Assembly: GCA_003556985.1 (NCBI GenBank)
Contig: PWPZ01000025.1
Location: forward strand, 1 to 28,953
Direction: 5' to 3'
Length of the DNA: 28,953 nt
Source of the DNA: Bacteroidota bacterium
GTDB taxonomy: Bacteria; Bacteroidota; Bacteroidia; Bacteroidales; PUMT01
Shown here: positions 7,821-16,619 of the stretch, one piece after another
How the letters are laid out: the number at the start of each line of letters is the position of its first letter
Numbering within the stretch: the stretch's first letter is position 1
Program-made: the position numbers and the translations under genes
The notes under the pieces: model-generated
What the model saw: the letters and a program-made list of their open reading frames with translations, nothing else
What the model was told of the DNA's origin: nothing
Database searches by the model: none

Positions 7821-10800
7821 TTAACGTTTTAATATTATAAATCCTTTGTATGAATAAAGGTTGTCAACACTCAGTATGTAAAAGTATGTGTCTTCGGGCA
7901 GGTGATCACCATTCAGATTTCGGCCGTCCCAGTCATTTCCGTAGTTTTGTGATCTGTAAACCACATTGCCCTGGCGGTTAAAAACGGTCAGCTCATTGAC
8001 AGCCGAGTTTTCCAGTCCCCTGATCACAAACCTGTCATTATAACCGCTGTTGTTGGGAGAAAAGGCATTAGGGGTATGGAGGTCATTTACGGTAATTGTC
8101 ACCAGGTCGGATACCGGCTCACAAACTCCGTTAAAAACGGTCCACTTCATGACATTCGTTCCAAAACCCAGATCAGTCACCATTGTTCCGGGATCGTCAG
8201 GAAAGTAAACAGTTCCTGTTCCCTCCATCAGCTCCCACATGCCATGGGCAGTCGGGATATCTATCGGAAGAGTTGCTTCCAGGTAGGTGTCAAACTGAAA
8301 CTGCAGGTTTTGATCTTCCCCGGCATCGGTGCGGTCAGGCTGCTCGTAGAAAGTGACTGAAATTTCGGCACTTGCCTGGCATTGCCAGTTGGATTCGGTA
8401 TATTTGAAAATGTGGGTACCGTATTCGCTTACCGTTACGCTGGTTGACCTGCCGGTCGGATTGTTGAATTCAGCGCCATATTCCGATTCCCATAAAATAT
8501 TCCCCAGTCCGGCCGAAGCATTCAGTTCATATATCGGTCCGCAGACCTCCCCGTCGGTACCCGGATCGGGATCGGGATAGGCGTATACCCTTACACTTGC
8601 TTCTCCGGTCATATTTTCATCAGGAACAGAACAGCCGTACTTGTCGGTGAGTGACACTAAACGATAGGAAAAAGTTGCAGAATCGACGGTGTGTGGAGCT
8701 ACCGTCACCCGGATGGTATCATCTGTTCCGGCAACAGAATAATGCTCTTCTCCGTCTGAAAACTGTAGTGCCCATTCACCCTGAATATCTCCGCCCTTCA
8801 GGGCGAAGGTTATTTCCGGTTGCTCTCCGTTGCAAATGATATCCTCCTTTTCGATTATCCTGGCGTATGAGAAAGGATGGAATTCAATAAGCACAAGGTT
8901 GCTGGTATCTGTACATGCATTCCCGTCGCCGCTGTGCACGATTCTTCTGAAATAACTGGTGTCAGACAGGGCAGGTGAGCGATAATCCTTTTCCTGATAG
9001 TTATCCGGTGCCGCCGTCCATTGATCATCTCCGGTGGCAACCTGCCAGGCATAGCTGTAGATTCCGTCTCCTCCGGCAGGATCGGAGCCGGTAAAAAGGG
9101 CAGGTGAGTCCAGATAGCAAATTGTCTGATCACCGGAAATGCTATTGTCAGATATCCGGGGCAGTACGGTTATCTTATGCTCCTCACTGGTACTGCTGCA
9201 AACTCCGGAGGTGACTGTCCGCCGGAAATAGGCAGTCAAATGCAATTCATCAGGCAGATATGCTTCCCCGCCCTCTCCGCTAATGGTGCTCCACGGACCG
9301 TCCGTGCGTTTATCCCAGGTATATGAATATGAACCGGGCCCCAGTCCACCGCCCAAACCCTCCGGAGCTTCCACGGGCCCGGGTATGTCGCCGTAGCAAA
9401 TGGTCTGATCCCGAACAAGCGAGTTGTTTGTTATTGAAGGATGTACGTTTACCGGCACGATATTCGAGCTGTCGGTACAGACCCCCGAGGTTGCAATTCT
9501 CATGTACAGGGTTGTATCGTGAAGGGAGAGGGGACTAAAGTCCGGAAGGTTATTTTGATCGCCGGCACGGGACCACTCACCTGCAGCCTCCGTATATTTG
9601 CTCCATGCGTATTCAAAGATGCCTGTGCCCCCCTGTGCCGGCTCATCGCCGGTAAGGAAAAAGGGTGTTTCCCCTTCGCAGATGGTTTGTTCTTCTGATA
9701 TTATATTGCCCATTATTTTTGGCTGGACTGTTATGGTGAGCACGTTGCTGGTATCAATTACAGGATCGCCATCCTGGTCAATGACCACTCTTATGAACTG
9801 GGTGGTCTGATCAAGCTCTTCCGGTCTGTAATCCCTTCCGGTTTCACCGGGAACGGGCATCCATTGGTTTCCTTCAGTTCTTTTAGCCCATCTGTAAATA
9901 TAGTGTGGTTTTCCTCCCCTGGGCTGCGTACCTTCAATCGTATCCGGCCTGATATCTTCGCAAACCACCGGACTCGCAGTCCTTATACCGTTAAAAAGAA
10001 GTCCGTTCAGCGATATTTCAAGCTGGCCGACAGCAACTCCGGAAGATGCGATAGTTGTGCCAAAAGGATCGTTTTGTTGTGTATTGGTTCCGCTTGTCCC
10101 CTGTTGCATGGCTGTATTTGCATTGGAGGGCAGGGTTGTTCCCGAATAGGCTATAGTGCCGCCGCCTCCGCCTCCGCCAGGTCCTGCCATGGAAATATGA
10201 TCAACGTCGCCACCCTTGCCGCCACGGGCAAAAAAATTGATGGTGCCGTTATAATTATCTGTTGATGAAATTATTGTGCCACCCCCGCCGCCCCCGCCGC
10301 CCCCGCCTGCTGCCGGCGGGATGATCGATTCTCCGTCTGCATAGATGCCGTATTCATCCGATGCTTCAATATAATTGGCGATGATTACCACAAGTCCGCC
10401 GCCATGTCCTCCGTCGGTCCCCGGCCTCCCTGAATCTCCTGTTGAGCCTCCTCCTCCACCTCCAAAGAATAAACGGTTTGAGAAATTTCCATCCGTGTCA
10501 CTCAGTTGCTCTTCAAGCCTGTATCCTCCCATGCCTCGCGGAAACTGACCGTCGACGGTAAATTCAGGGCAACTCTGGGATTCCCTGCCTCCCAGGCCAC
10601 CCTGCCCGAAGTTTGAGCCGCCGCCGCCACCCGCATACCGGCCGTTTCCTCCGCCTCCGCCGGTGGCCATCCTGCCGCGTCCATGTACAAATTCATCACC
10701 GATAGGATAAATAACTTCATCTTCCACGTACCAGGAAACAGGACCCTCGCCTTTTTTTCCTGCTTTATCCGATCCCGCAGGGAAGGAGAATTTTTTGTAT

Positions 10801-11441
10801 TCATCCGGATCTCCGGCAGCACATTCATTATTATTGCGCTCCAAACAACCCCCACCCCTGAAACCTTTTGCAGATACATCAATATTGGCTTCCAGTATCA
10901 AGGTGTTGGTGACAATAAAAGCAAGAATACCACCTTTTTCGCCATCCCATGGCTTTGCTGTCAGTGTGCTGGTAACCCGGGCCGATTCATAACCTTTAAC
11001 ACTTACCAGCTGCATTATTTCATGAGCATTGTATTCTTTAAGAAACTCCCTGGTAAAAGTTATTGTATTGCCGTCTATTTCATCTATAAGCAGGAATTCA
11101 TAATTGCCTGCATGATTTATGTCCTGCTGTTTTCCGTAATCTACCGGGGGATCAAGAAGGATACTCATGCCTTTCATCTGGATCAGGAGCACAGTGTCAC
11201 CTTCCTGGAATATCTCCGGATTGCCTGCGGTAACCGACTGGCTTCCTGTGATGGATTCTACTGTGGAATATTCATTTATTATACCTCCTATTTCAGTCTG
11301 CGCACAAAGCGGATGAAATAAAACCAATGCCGGCAATAAAAAGAATAATATACGGCTAACCACCGTTAATTTCCTTATAGCGCGACTATGAGTAGAAGTT
11401 GCCAATATTGCCGTTATGTTAATTATCCGCCATATGCACAT
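7821..11441 (-). CDS. Large secreted glycine-rich, PKD/Ig-repeat protein with type B T9SS sorting domain
   Basis: A predicted cell-surface adhesin-like protein of 1206 residues. The hydrophobic signal core RILFFLLPALVLFHPLCAQ comes late (~30-48). The next ~200 residues are an N-terminal globular region (GDTVLLIQMKG), then a glycine-rich segment (~230-450) with several poly-Gly runs. Four similar Ig/PKD-like repeats of about 93 residues follow (~494-865; recurring DQTIC, YSYAW, YFRRTV, SGVC), then more divergent repeats. The C-terminus (~1120-1206) is the gliding-motility-type C-terminal domain: TPNAFSPNNSGYND, VFNRQGNVVY, DWDGRNLNG, ending FIILKR. This type B domain directs T9SS export, usually with a PorP/SprF partner, which is the next gene. 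The start is uncertain: ATG at 11441 is 47 bp below a promoter-like TATATTTG, while a GTG at 11363 would give a shorter, more usual signal peptide. Confidence 0.9.
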   Translation of the reverse strand: MCIWRIINITAILATSTHSRAIRKLTVVSRILFFLLPALVLFHPLCAQTEIGGIINEYSTVESITGSQSVTAGNPEIFQEGDTVLLIQMKGMSILLDPPVDYGKQQDINHAGNYEFLLIDEIDGNTITFTREFLKEYNAHEIMQLVSVKGYESARVTSTLTAKPWDGEKGGILAFIVTNTLILEANIDVSAKGFRGGGCLERNNNECAAGDPDEYKKFSFPAGSDKAGKKGEGPVSWYVEDEVIYPIGDEFVHGRGRMATGGGGGNGRYAGGGGGSNFGQGGLGGRESQSCPEFTVDGQFPRGMGGYRLEEQLSDTDGNFSNRLFFGGGGGGSTGDSGRPGTDGGHGGGLVVIIANYIEASDEYGIYADGESIIPPAAGGGGGGGGGGTIISSTDNYNGTINFFARGGKGGDVDHISMAGPGGGGGGGTIAYSGTTLPSNANTAMQQGTSGTNTQQNDPFGTTIASSGVAVGQLEISLNGLLFNGIRTASPVVCEDIRPDTIEGTQPRGGKPHYIYRWAKRTEGNQWMPVPGETGRDYRPEELDQTTQFIRVVIDQDGDPVIDTSNVLTITVQPKIMGNIISEEQTICEGETPFFLTGDEPAQGGTGIFEYAWSKYTEAAGEWSRAGDQNNLPDFSPLSLHDTTLYMRIATSGVCTDSSNIVPVNVHPSITNNSLVRDQTICYGDIPGPVEAPEGLGGGLGPGSYSYTWDKRTDGPWSTISGEGGEAYLPDELHLTAYFRRTVTSGVCSSTSEEHKITVLPRISDNSISGDQTICYLDSPALFTGSDPAGGDGIYSYAWQVATGDDQWTAAPDNYQEKDYRSPALSDTSYFRRIVHSGDGNACTDTSNLVLIEFHPFSYARIIEKEDIICNGEQPEITFALKGGDIQGEWALQFSDGEEHYSVAGTDDTIRVTVAPHTVDSATFSYRLVSLTDKYGCSVPDENMTGEASVRVYAYPDPDPGTDGEVCGPIYELNASAGLGNILWESEYGAEFNNPTGRSTSVTVSEYGTHIFKYTESNWQCQASAEISVTFYEQPDRTDAGEDQNLQFQFDTYLEATLPIDIPTAHGMWELMEGTGTVYFPDDPGTMVTDLGFGTNVMKWTVFNGVCEPVSDLVTITVNDLHTPNAFSPNNSGYNDRFVIRGLENSAVNELTVFNRQGNVVYRSQNYGNDWDGRNLNGDHLPEDTYFYILSVDNLYSYKGFIILKR
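10282..10308. repeat. 9-bp tandem repeat encoding poly-glycine
   Basis: Three tandem copies of CCCCCGCCG (the last ends in T) lie in the coding region of the large surface protein and encode nine of its longest run of glycines. The unit is a multiple of three, so copy-number slippage would lengthen or shorten the run without changing frame. Shorter Gly-rich stretches flank it at about 10150-10180 and 10445-10665. Confidence 0.85.
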
Positions 11442-11487
11442 GCCGGAGTCAATAATTACCTGAAAAATGAAGCACTGGTAAACAACC

Positions 11488-11495
11488 CAAATATA
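11488..11495 (-). promoter_or_regulatory. Possible -7 box of the surface-protein operon promoter
   Basis: TATATTTG on the minus strand, an exact TAnnTTTG, 47 bp above the ATG at 11441. No good TTTG lies 18-20 bp upstream (nearest is ACTG after 22 bp), so the promoter is only half supported. It would drive the adhesin, PorP-like and PD40-PKD genes. Confidence 0.45.
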
Positions 11496-11531
11496 ACAAT
11501 AACTATAATATTTGGTACAGTGCCCTGAAAC

Positions 11532-14500
11532 TTAATGACTGGTCTTTGCATATGGGAGTCTGAAAAAGAAACAGCTGCCTTTATTGTATTCACTGTTAAA
11601 TCCGACGCTGCCGCCTGACTGCTCTACAGTGTTTTTTACTATTGCCAGGCCTAACCCCATCCCTCCTGATTTGGTTGTAAAATTGGGAGTAAACATCTTT
11701 TTCTTTGCTTCTTCCGGTATGCCGGACCCGTTATCACGAATTTCAACCAGCGCCGTCTCTTTTTCTCCAATAAGTTCTATGTTGATTTGACCTTTTCTGT
11801 CCCTTGGAACAGACTGGATCGAGTTTTTTATCAGATTAATCAGTATGCGGTTCAGTTGCATTTTATCGGCCACTACATCAAGTTTCCTTATGCCGTTTAA
11901 ATTGACCGAAATTTCAACATTGTCAGTGTTGGTAAAAAGTCCGGCAACATTGGTTATTGAATTTACAATATCCGCTTCCGATGAGGTGGCTCTTGGCATT
12001 TTCGCGAAATTTGAAAAGGCAGTGGCTATAGAAGAAAGATGGTCTATCTGCTCTATCAGGTTGCGGGTGGTTTTTCTGAAAATAACATCCCAGTTATCAA
12101 CTTTGTCTTCCCATGACCTTTGCAAATGCTGAATGCTTAACTTCATTGGTGTAAGAGGGTTTTTTATCTCGTGGGCTACTTGCTTGGCCATTTCTCTCCA
12201 TGCACTTTCACGTTCTGATGTTGCAAGTAAACCGGCACTTTTTTCAAGCTCGCCTACCATACGGTTGTATTCTCTTATAAGGCTTCCTATTTCATCATCA
12301 CTGTCATAATCGATCTGCTCATTCGTTCTTTCCAGTGATAGCTTACGGATTTTGTTCTTTATAAGTTGCAGCGGTTTTGTTATTGTATTGGAAACGATTA
12401 CTGCAATAACTATTGTGATCAATATGAGAATGGCATATATATTGGCTACCGCTACTACAAGTGTGTAGATTTCTTTTTTCAGTATTGATTGTCTTGTAAA
12501 ATAGGGGAGATTAATATACGACAGCACTTCATTGTTAGCATTGGTAAGGGGCACATAAGCCGAAAGAAATGAAAGATTGCTGATAGACTCCTTGTGCACA
12601 AACCTTGCATTATTTTTAAGCAGCATTTCCGAATAAGCTCTTGGATTCACCTGCTCCCCGATCAATCCAAGGTCAAAAACTTCCGGACGTGAGGAAGCAT
12701 ATAAATTCCCCCGGAGGTCATACATGTTAATATCAGTATAAAATACATTGGAAAGCCTGATCAGCATCCCGGTAATATAATAACTCATTTCAGGAGTGAG
12801 TTCACTTTCCAGGCCGAGCCTGTATTCCATGTCAATAAGCACTGACTGGATTTTTTCACTTATCTTTTCATACTGCTGGTTTTCGAATTGCCTGATATTG
12901 TAATAGATTGTTCCTGCTCCTATTATTATCAGAGAAAGCAGCAGTGCCCCTATCATGGAAATTTTGATCTTGTTCTTGAAATCTATCCGCCATTTTCTGA
13001 GGTTAACAGGGTAATAGTAAATTAAAAGGGCAAGACTGTACAGAAGATAAAAAAAGACGAAGCTGTAAGAAAATGATGTTAGCAGATCGATTGTTGTTGT
13101 TTCAGGCCTGCTGAGAACAATTACGTTTTGGTTGTCAATGTAATAGACAAAGTGCTCGAAGCCTTCCTTTTCAATGAAATTAAATTCTTCATCCTCAGTG
13201 CGGTTTAATTGTAAATGCAATGGATAGGCATAATCGCCCGATGTGGTGATCAATCTTTCATTGACATATTTTGCGTATGAATAATGATTGATTATCTGGT
13301 TGTTTGTGAATGTCCCTTCAATAAGAAACTCGGGATAGCCAAGATGGGCATCCATGATTTTGCTGTCGAGCGATATAAAAACGGTCTGTTCGTAAGGATA
13401 ATGGTCAAGTTCTATCAAAATTGTTCCAAGATAGCTTATTCTGCCGTTCAGGTTATCAAGAAAATAGAAATCCGAACCCGGAGAAACCGGTACTCCGAAC
13501 CGCTCAATCATATCATAAAAGAAAAAATAACAGTCCACCAGTTCATTGACATCTTCCAAAAGAAGATCGGTGTTATCTCCGCATGTTGCTACCTGTAGTT
13601 CGTATTTCCTGAAATAGCCATCAAAATAATTGTCCCTCAGGTATTCATACAAGACATAATCGTCATGATGCGGCGACTCCATGGTAGAAGGGATAAGGTT
13701 ATCTTCCCTGAGGTCAGAACCGGTTTCTTCAAGCAGGAACTCGGCAACCTGGTCTCGTTCGTTGGCGAGGTTGACGGCGATTACCTGCATGATGTTTTTT
13801 TGTTTTTCCCGGCTTTTGCTGGTTATAAATGCAAGAGTGAAAAGTGAGATCAGAAAAACCAGGAATACCTGGAAAGTATATGAATAGCGAAATTTGAAAT
13901 ATCTTATGCCTGTTATGCTTCCTGTAAGCAAAATAAAGAATATTATAGTATACAGGCCTATGATGTTACCGGAATATATAAAAGCCAGTATGCCGGTGAT
14001 CAGGGTTACCGAAAAAATAACTGCAAAACTCCTGAATCCAACAAGGGTTGATGAGATAAAAATGATTTTGTCTGCAAATAGAACAACTGAAGCCAGCAGC
14101 ATGGCCAGAATGAGATAAGCTATCAGGCTAAGCTGGTTGAGATAGATGAAGTTGTAAACTTCAAGCTGGATGTTGGAGTTAAAAATCAGGCCCGTAAACA
14201 AAAGGTGGATAAAAAGCAAAAAGCCAACGAGAAAGATGCTGGATATCAAAACAATTATGGTTCGCTTGAATTTACCTGAGTTTGTAGTTTTACTCCCTGA
14301 CCTGAAGTAGACTGAAAAGCAGATTGCAGCAAAGAATATAAAGACTGCATTTATAAGAAAGTCTCCAAGAGAAGGAAAAAATGATGATTTTGCATAATGC
14401 TGGGGCTGAAAAAGCGAATAACTTTTAAACAGTTGAGGATAGCCTGTTTCCAGCATCAGGTACCTTATTAAGATCAGCAATATAAATATGCCTGCGACCC

Positions 14501-15242
14501 AGAGATTTTTTCCGGTTACCGTGTTAATGTTAAAAAAACGAAAACTCCGGTAAAAAAACAGGAGCAGCAGAAATATCGCCAGTGAATGGAAAAAGCAGGC
14601 GACCAGGGTGAAAAAGGAACCGTAGACCGGAGGATGGGGCTCAATTAAGGAAAAAAGATAATTTCCGTCAGTATCGGTTATTATATTGTCTTCCTCATTG
14701 TTGAAACCAAGTTCCACTTCAGGAAAGAGATTAAAGTCAGGATGAAAGTCGTTTACAAGGAATTCATTTTCAAAAGAATAATCGTACTTGACCAGGATGA
14801 GCCCGAAGAGATTAAGTGTGTCATTTGGTTGAGTGCCGGTAACCACGTACCAGCCATTCCCCGGATTTATGACATTTTGTTCAGTGTTTACTATGGATTC
14901 ACTTATTTGAAGCGGTATTACATTGCTGTTCCAGAACCTCAGTTCGTTGCCCTGATAAGCAAGCAGAACTATACCATCTTCCCTGTATGTGTCATAATAT
15001 ATTTCCGAGTGATTTTCAATAAACTGATCCAGACCCTCGCTGCTTATTAAATAACCTATTTCCTTAAGGTCGGCAGAGGCTTTGTTTAGCTTTTTGTCCA
15101 TTGCTTTTTGAAAACCGGCCGGGTTTATCCTCCTGGTATCAAGATTTTCCGCATTATTTTCTAAGATCACTGCCGTTGCAAAGGCAGCGGCCATGAAAGC
15201 CAGGATCCTGAATTTATATGCAATATGGAAAAAGTGCGTCAT
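11532..15242 (-). CDS. Large polytopic sensor histidine kinase (NtrY-like, HAMP-HisKA-HATPase)
   Basis: A 1236-residue inner-membrane histidine kinase. One N-terminal helix (~15-30) is followed by an extracytoplasmic region to ~210, a bundle of about eight helices (~210-480), a second large extracytoplasmic domain (~490-730), two helices (~735-800), a third extracytoplasmic region (~800-925), a last helix (~930-955), and HAMP (NTITKPLQLIKNKI). The kinase core has the H-box VAHEIKNPLTPMKLS with phospho-acceptor His1024, N-box INLIKNSIQ, G1 DNGSGIPEEA and the ATP-lid motif NFTTKSGGMGLGLAIVKN. The HEIKNPLTPM form is that of NtrY-type kinases. The length is far above a usual 400-700. No response regulator is nearby, so its partner is unknown. 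It begins 32 bp after rlmH and is probably co-transcribed with it. Confidence 0.93.
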   Translation of the reverse strand: MTHFFHIAYKFRILAFMAAAFATAVILENNAENLDTRRINPAGFQKAMDKKLNKASADLKEIGYLISSEGLDQFIENHSEIYYDTYREDGIVLLAYQGNELRFWNSNVIPLQISESIVNTEQNVINPGNGWYVVTGTQPNDTLNLFGLILVKYDYSFENEFLVNDFHPDFNLFPEVELGFNNEEDNIITDTDGNYLFSLIEPHPPVYGSFFTLVACFFHSLAIFLLLLFFYRSFRFFNINTVTGKNLWVAGIFILLILIRYLMLETGYPQLFKSYSLFQPQHYAKSSFFPSLGDFLINAVFIFFAAICFSVYFRSGSKTTNSGKFKRTIIVLISSIFLVGFLLFIHLLFTGLIFNSNIQLEVYNFIYLNQLSLIAYLILAMLLASVVLFADKIIFISSTLVGFRSFAVIFSVTLITGILAFIYSGNIIGLYTIIFFILLTGSITGIRYFKFRYSYTFQVFLVFLISLFTLAFITSKSREKQKNIMQVIAVNLANERDQVAEFLLEETGSDLREDNLIPSTMESPHHDDYVLYEYLRDNYFDGYFRKYELQVATCGDNTDLLLEDVNELVDCYFFFYDMIERFGVPVSPGSDFYFLDNLNGRISYLGTILIELDHYPYEQTVFISLDSKIMDAHLGYPEFLIEGTFTNNQIINHYSYAKYVNERLITTSGDYAYPLHLQLNRTEDEEFNFIEKEGFEHFVYYIDNQNVIVLSRPETTTIDLLTSFSYSFVFFYLLYSLALLIYYYPVNLRKWRIDFKNKIKISMIGALLLSLIIIGAGTIYYNIRQFENQQYEKISEKIQSVLIDMEYRLGLESELTPEMSYYITGMLIRLSNVFYTDINMYDLRGNLYASSRPEVFDLGLIGEQVNPRAYSEMLLKNNARFVHKESISNLSFLSAYVPLTNANNEVLSYINLPYFTRQSILKKEIYTLVVAVANIYAILILITIVIAVIVSNTITKPLQLIKNKIRKLSLERTNEQIDYDSDDEIGSLIREYNRMVGELEKSAGLLATSERESAWREMAKQVAHEIKNPLTPMKLSIQHLQRSWEDKVDNWDVIFRKTTRNLIEQIDHLSSIATAFSNFAKMPRATSSEADIVNSITNVAGLFTNTDNVEISVNLNGIRKLDVVADKMQLNRILINLIKNSIQSVPRDRKGQINIELIGEKETALVEIRDNGSGIPEEAKKKMFTPNFTTKSGGMGLGLAIVKNTVEQSGGSVGFNSEYNKGSCFFFRLPYAKTSH

Positions 15243-15274
15243 ATTAAATTAATGCATCTGCTTTATTCGGTATT

Positions 15275-15742
15275 TTACCTGTGATGATATGGTTCTCCCC
15301 TGATAATGGTCATGGCCCTGTAAATTTGCTCAACAAGTATAAGTCTTACCATTTGATGTGAAAAGGTCATATCGGAAAGAGAAATTGACCTGTGAGCCTT
15401 TTCCCTGGTATCCTGCGGAAAACCATATGCTCCACCGGTAATGAAAACCAGCTCCTTATAACCCTGGTTCATTGTTTTTTCAATAAACCGGGCAAAATCA
15501 ACAGAACTGAATTTTTCACCTTTCTCATCCAAAATTACAACATATGAAGTATTGTCGAACTCCGGTATCGGCTTGTCGTTATCGCGCGACTGACCCGATA
15601 TCTTCCCCGGCTTCTTTTTACGCTCGCCTGTTATTTTGATTTCATGAGGGATATATCTCTTGAGACGTTTTGTGTAAATTCCTATTCCCTCTTTCAGGTA
15701 CCCATCTTCGGTTTTCCCTGTAAATAACAAAACAATCTTCAT
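15275..15742 (-). CDS. rlmH: 23S rRNA pseudouridine(1915)-N3 methyltransferase RlmH
   Basis: RlmH methylates N3 of pseudouridine 1915 in helix 69 of 23S rRNA, using SAM. The 155-residue protein has full family length and the SPOUT knot motifs: LDEKG, the SAM-loop FITGGAYGF, and the C-terminal block SLSDMTFSHQMVRLILVEQI followed by RGEPYHH. The ATG at 15742 gives the usual MKI start. The gene is divergent from the DUF4783 gene across 276 bp and is followed after 32 bp by the large histidine kinase. That pairing looks like shared transcription and gives no functional hint. No convincing Bacteroidota promoter was found in its upstream region. Confidence 0.97.
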   Translation of the reverse strand: MKIVLLFTGKTEDGYLKEGIGIYTKRLKRYIPHEIKITGERKKKPGKISGQSRDNDKPIPEFDNTSYVVILDEKGEKFSSVDFARFIEKTMNQGYKELVFITGGAYGFPQDTREKAHRSISLSDMTFSHQMVRLILVEQIYRAMTIIRGEPYHHR

Positions 15743-15870
15743 TCTACGGCTTAATTCAATTTTTTAATAAAACAATATAGCTTTAGAAATATTGCAAATA
15801 ATAAGTGAGAAAACTGGTTTTTTATTAATAAGTGGCTTACTTTTTGATAATATAATTTAGTTTTGCCATA

Positions 15871-15888
15871 TTGCCGGTTATCCGGCAA
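15871..15888. promoter_or_regulatory. Stem-loop or dyad in the rlmH / DUF4783 divergent region
   Basis: TTGCCGG-TTAT-CCGGCAA is a perfect 7-bp inverted repeat, with further near-pairing ATAT outside it. It starts 6 bp after a TAGTTTTG (15858-15865) that fits the Bacteroidota -7 element for + strand transcription, though no TTTG lies at the right distance upstream of that. It has no T-tract and no gene reads into it from the left, so an operator or a structured leader of the DUF4783 mRNA is more likely than a terminator. The remaining bases to 16018 are AT-rich and show no further signal. Confidence 0.4.
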
Positions 15889-16018
15889 ATATAACTTATA
15901 GGTTTGTTTAAAACGATGTTTTTGCCGACTGGTTTAATATTATACCTGGTATTCATGTTATTTTGTCTGCCGTAGGCTGATGCGGGTTTCATTTTAATTA
16001 AATTTAAATTGTATACAA

Positions 16019-16423
16019 ATGCATATTAATCTCCGATTTTTTTCGCTGCTGGTGATTGCAGTCCTTAGTTTCCCTTTATTTGGTGCTGCACAGTCGTCTC
16101 AGATCCCGGAGGGGATAATAAAATCATTCAACAATGGCAATTCACGGGAGCTCTCCCGTCATTTCAATGAAAATATTGAACTGGTTCTACGCACCAGAGA
16201 AGATGTTTACAGCAAAACTCAGGCCGAACTTATTTTGAGAGGGTTTTTTTCAGAAAACAGCCCGGTTAAGTTTGAATTGCTGCATTCAGGCGGAAAGGAA
16301 GCATCACGGTATGCAATAGGTAATCTGAAGACCGAAAAAGGGGATTACCGGATATATTTTCTGCTTAAGGTCAGGGAAGGAGTTCCGCTTATTCATTTAC
16401 TACGGATCGAAATTTCCGAATAA
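16019..16423 (+). CDS. DUF4783 family exported protein
   Basis: A 134-residue protein with a clean signal peptide (hydrophobic FFSLLVIAVLSFPLFGAA, cleavage near AQS) and a small alpha+beta domain. The order IPEGIIKSFNNGNSRELS, ELVLRTREDVYSKTQAE, FF, then KTEKGDYRIYFLLKV matches the Bacteroidota DUF4783 family, which resembles NTF2-like folds; its function is not established. Genes of this family often sit near rlmH in Bacteroidota, as here (from memory, not checked). The ATG at 16019 is preceded by an AT-rich leader without a Shine-Dalgarno sequence, which is usual in this phylum. It ends about 95 bp before a bidirectional terminator. Confidence 0.8.
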   Translation: MHINLRFFSLLVIAVLSFPLFGAAQSSQIPEGIIKSFNNGNSRELSRHFNENIELVLRTREDVYSKTQAELILRGFFSENSPVKFELLHSGGKEASRYAIGNLKTEKGDYRIYFLLKVREGVPLIHLLRIEISE

Positions 16424-16517
16424 ATGGCCGATTAAGAGATCGCATCCTTATTCAGAGGCTCCCATTTTGAGACACTGCGGTCCCTTAATTTACACCAGCC
16501 GGAGCATCCTTTAGGGT

Positions 16518-16559
16518 AAAAAAAATACCTCGTCACAATAAATGACAGGTATTTTTTTT
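16518..16559. terminator. Bidirectional Rho-independent terminator
   Basis: A8-TACCT, one unpaired C, GTCA, 7-nt loop, TGAC, AGGTA-T8. The stem is fully complementary apart from the single bulge. The A-tract on one side and T-tract on the other let it stop both the + strand DUF4783 transcript and the convergent sigma-factor transcript (stop at 16620). Confidence 0.9.
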
Positions 16560-16619
16560 CTGTGTGTAAAGCTAAAGGGCGGAATCCGGTTTGCAATTTT
16601 TGGATTGCAGGTTGTAATA

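Noticed and set aside
10282..10308. GC-rich repeat as a CRISPR or mobile-element signal
   Set aside because: The unit is 9 bp, has no spacers, and is in-frame coding sequence for glycine.
10683..11321. + strand open frame (212 codons) opposite the N-terminal part of the large surface protein
   Set aside because: The minus-strand frame is continuous with signal peptide, repeats and sorting domain; the antisense translation shows no coherent domain.
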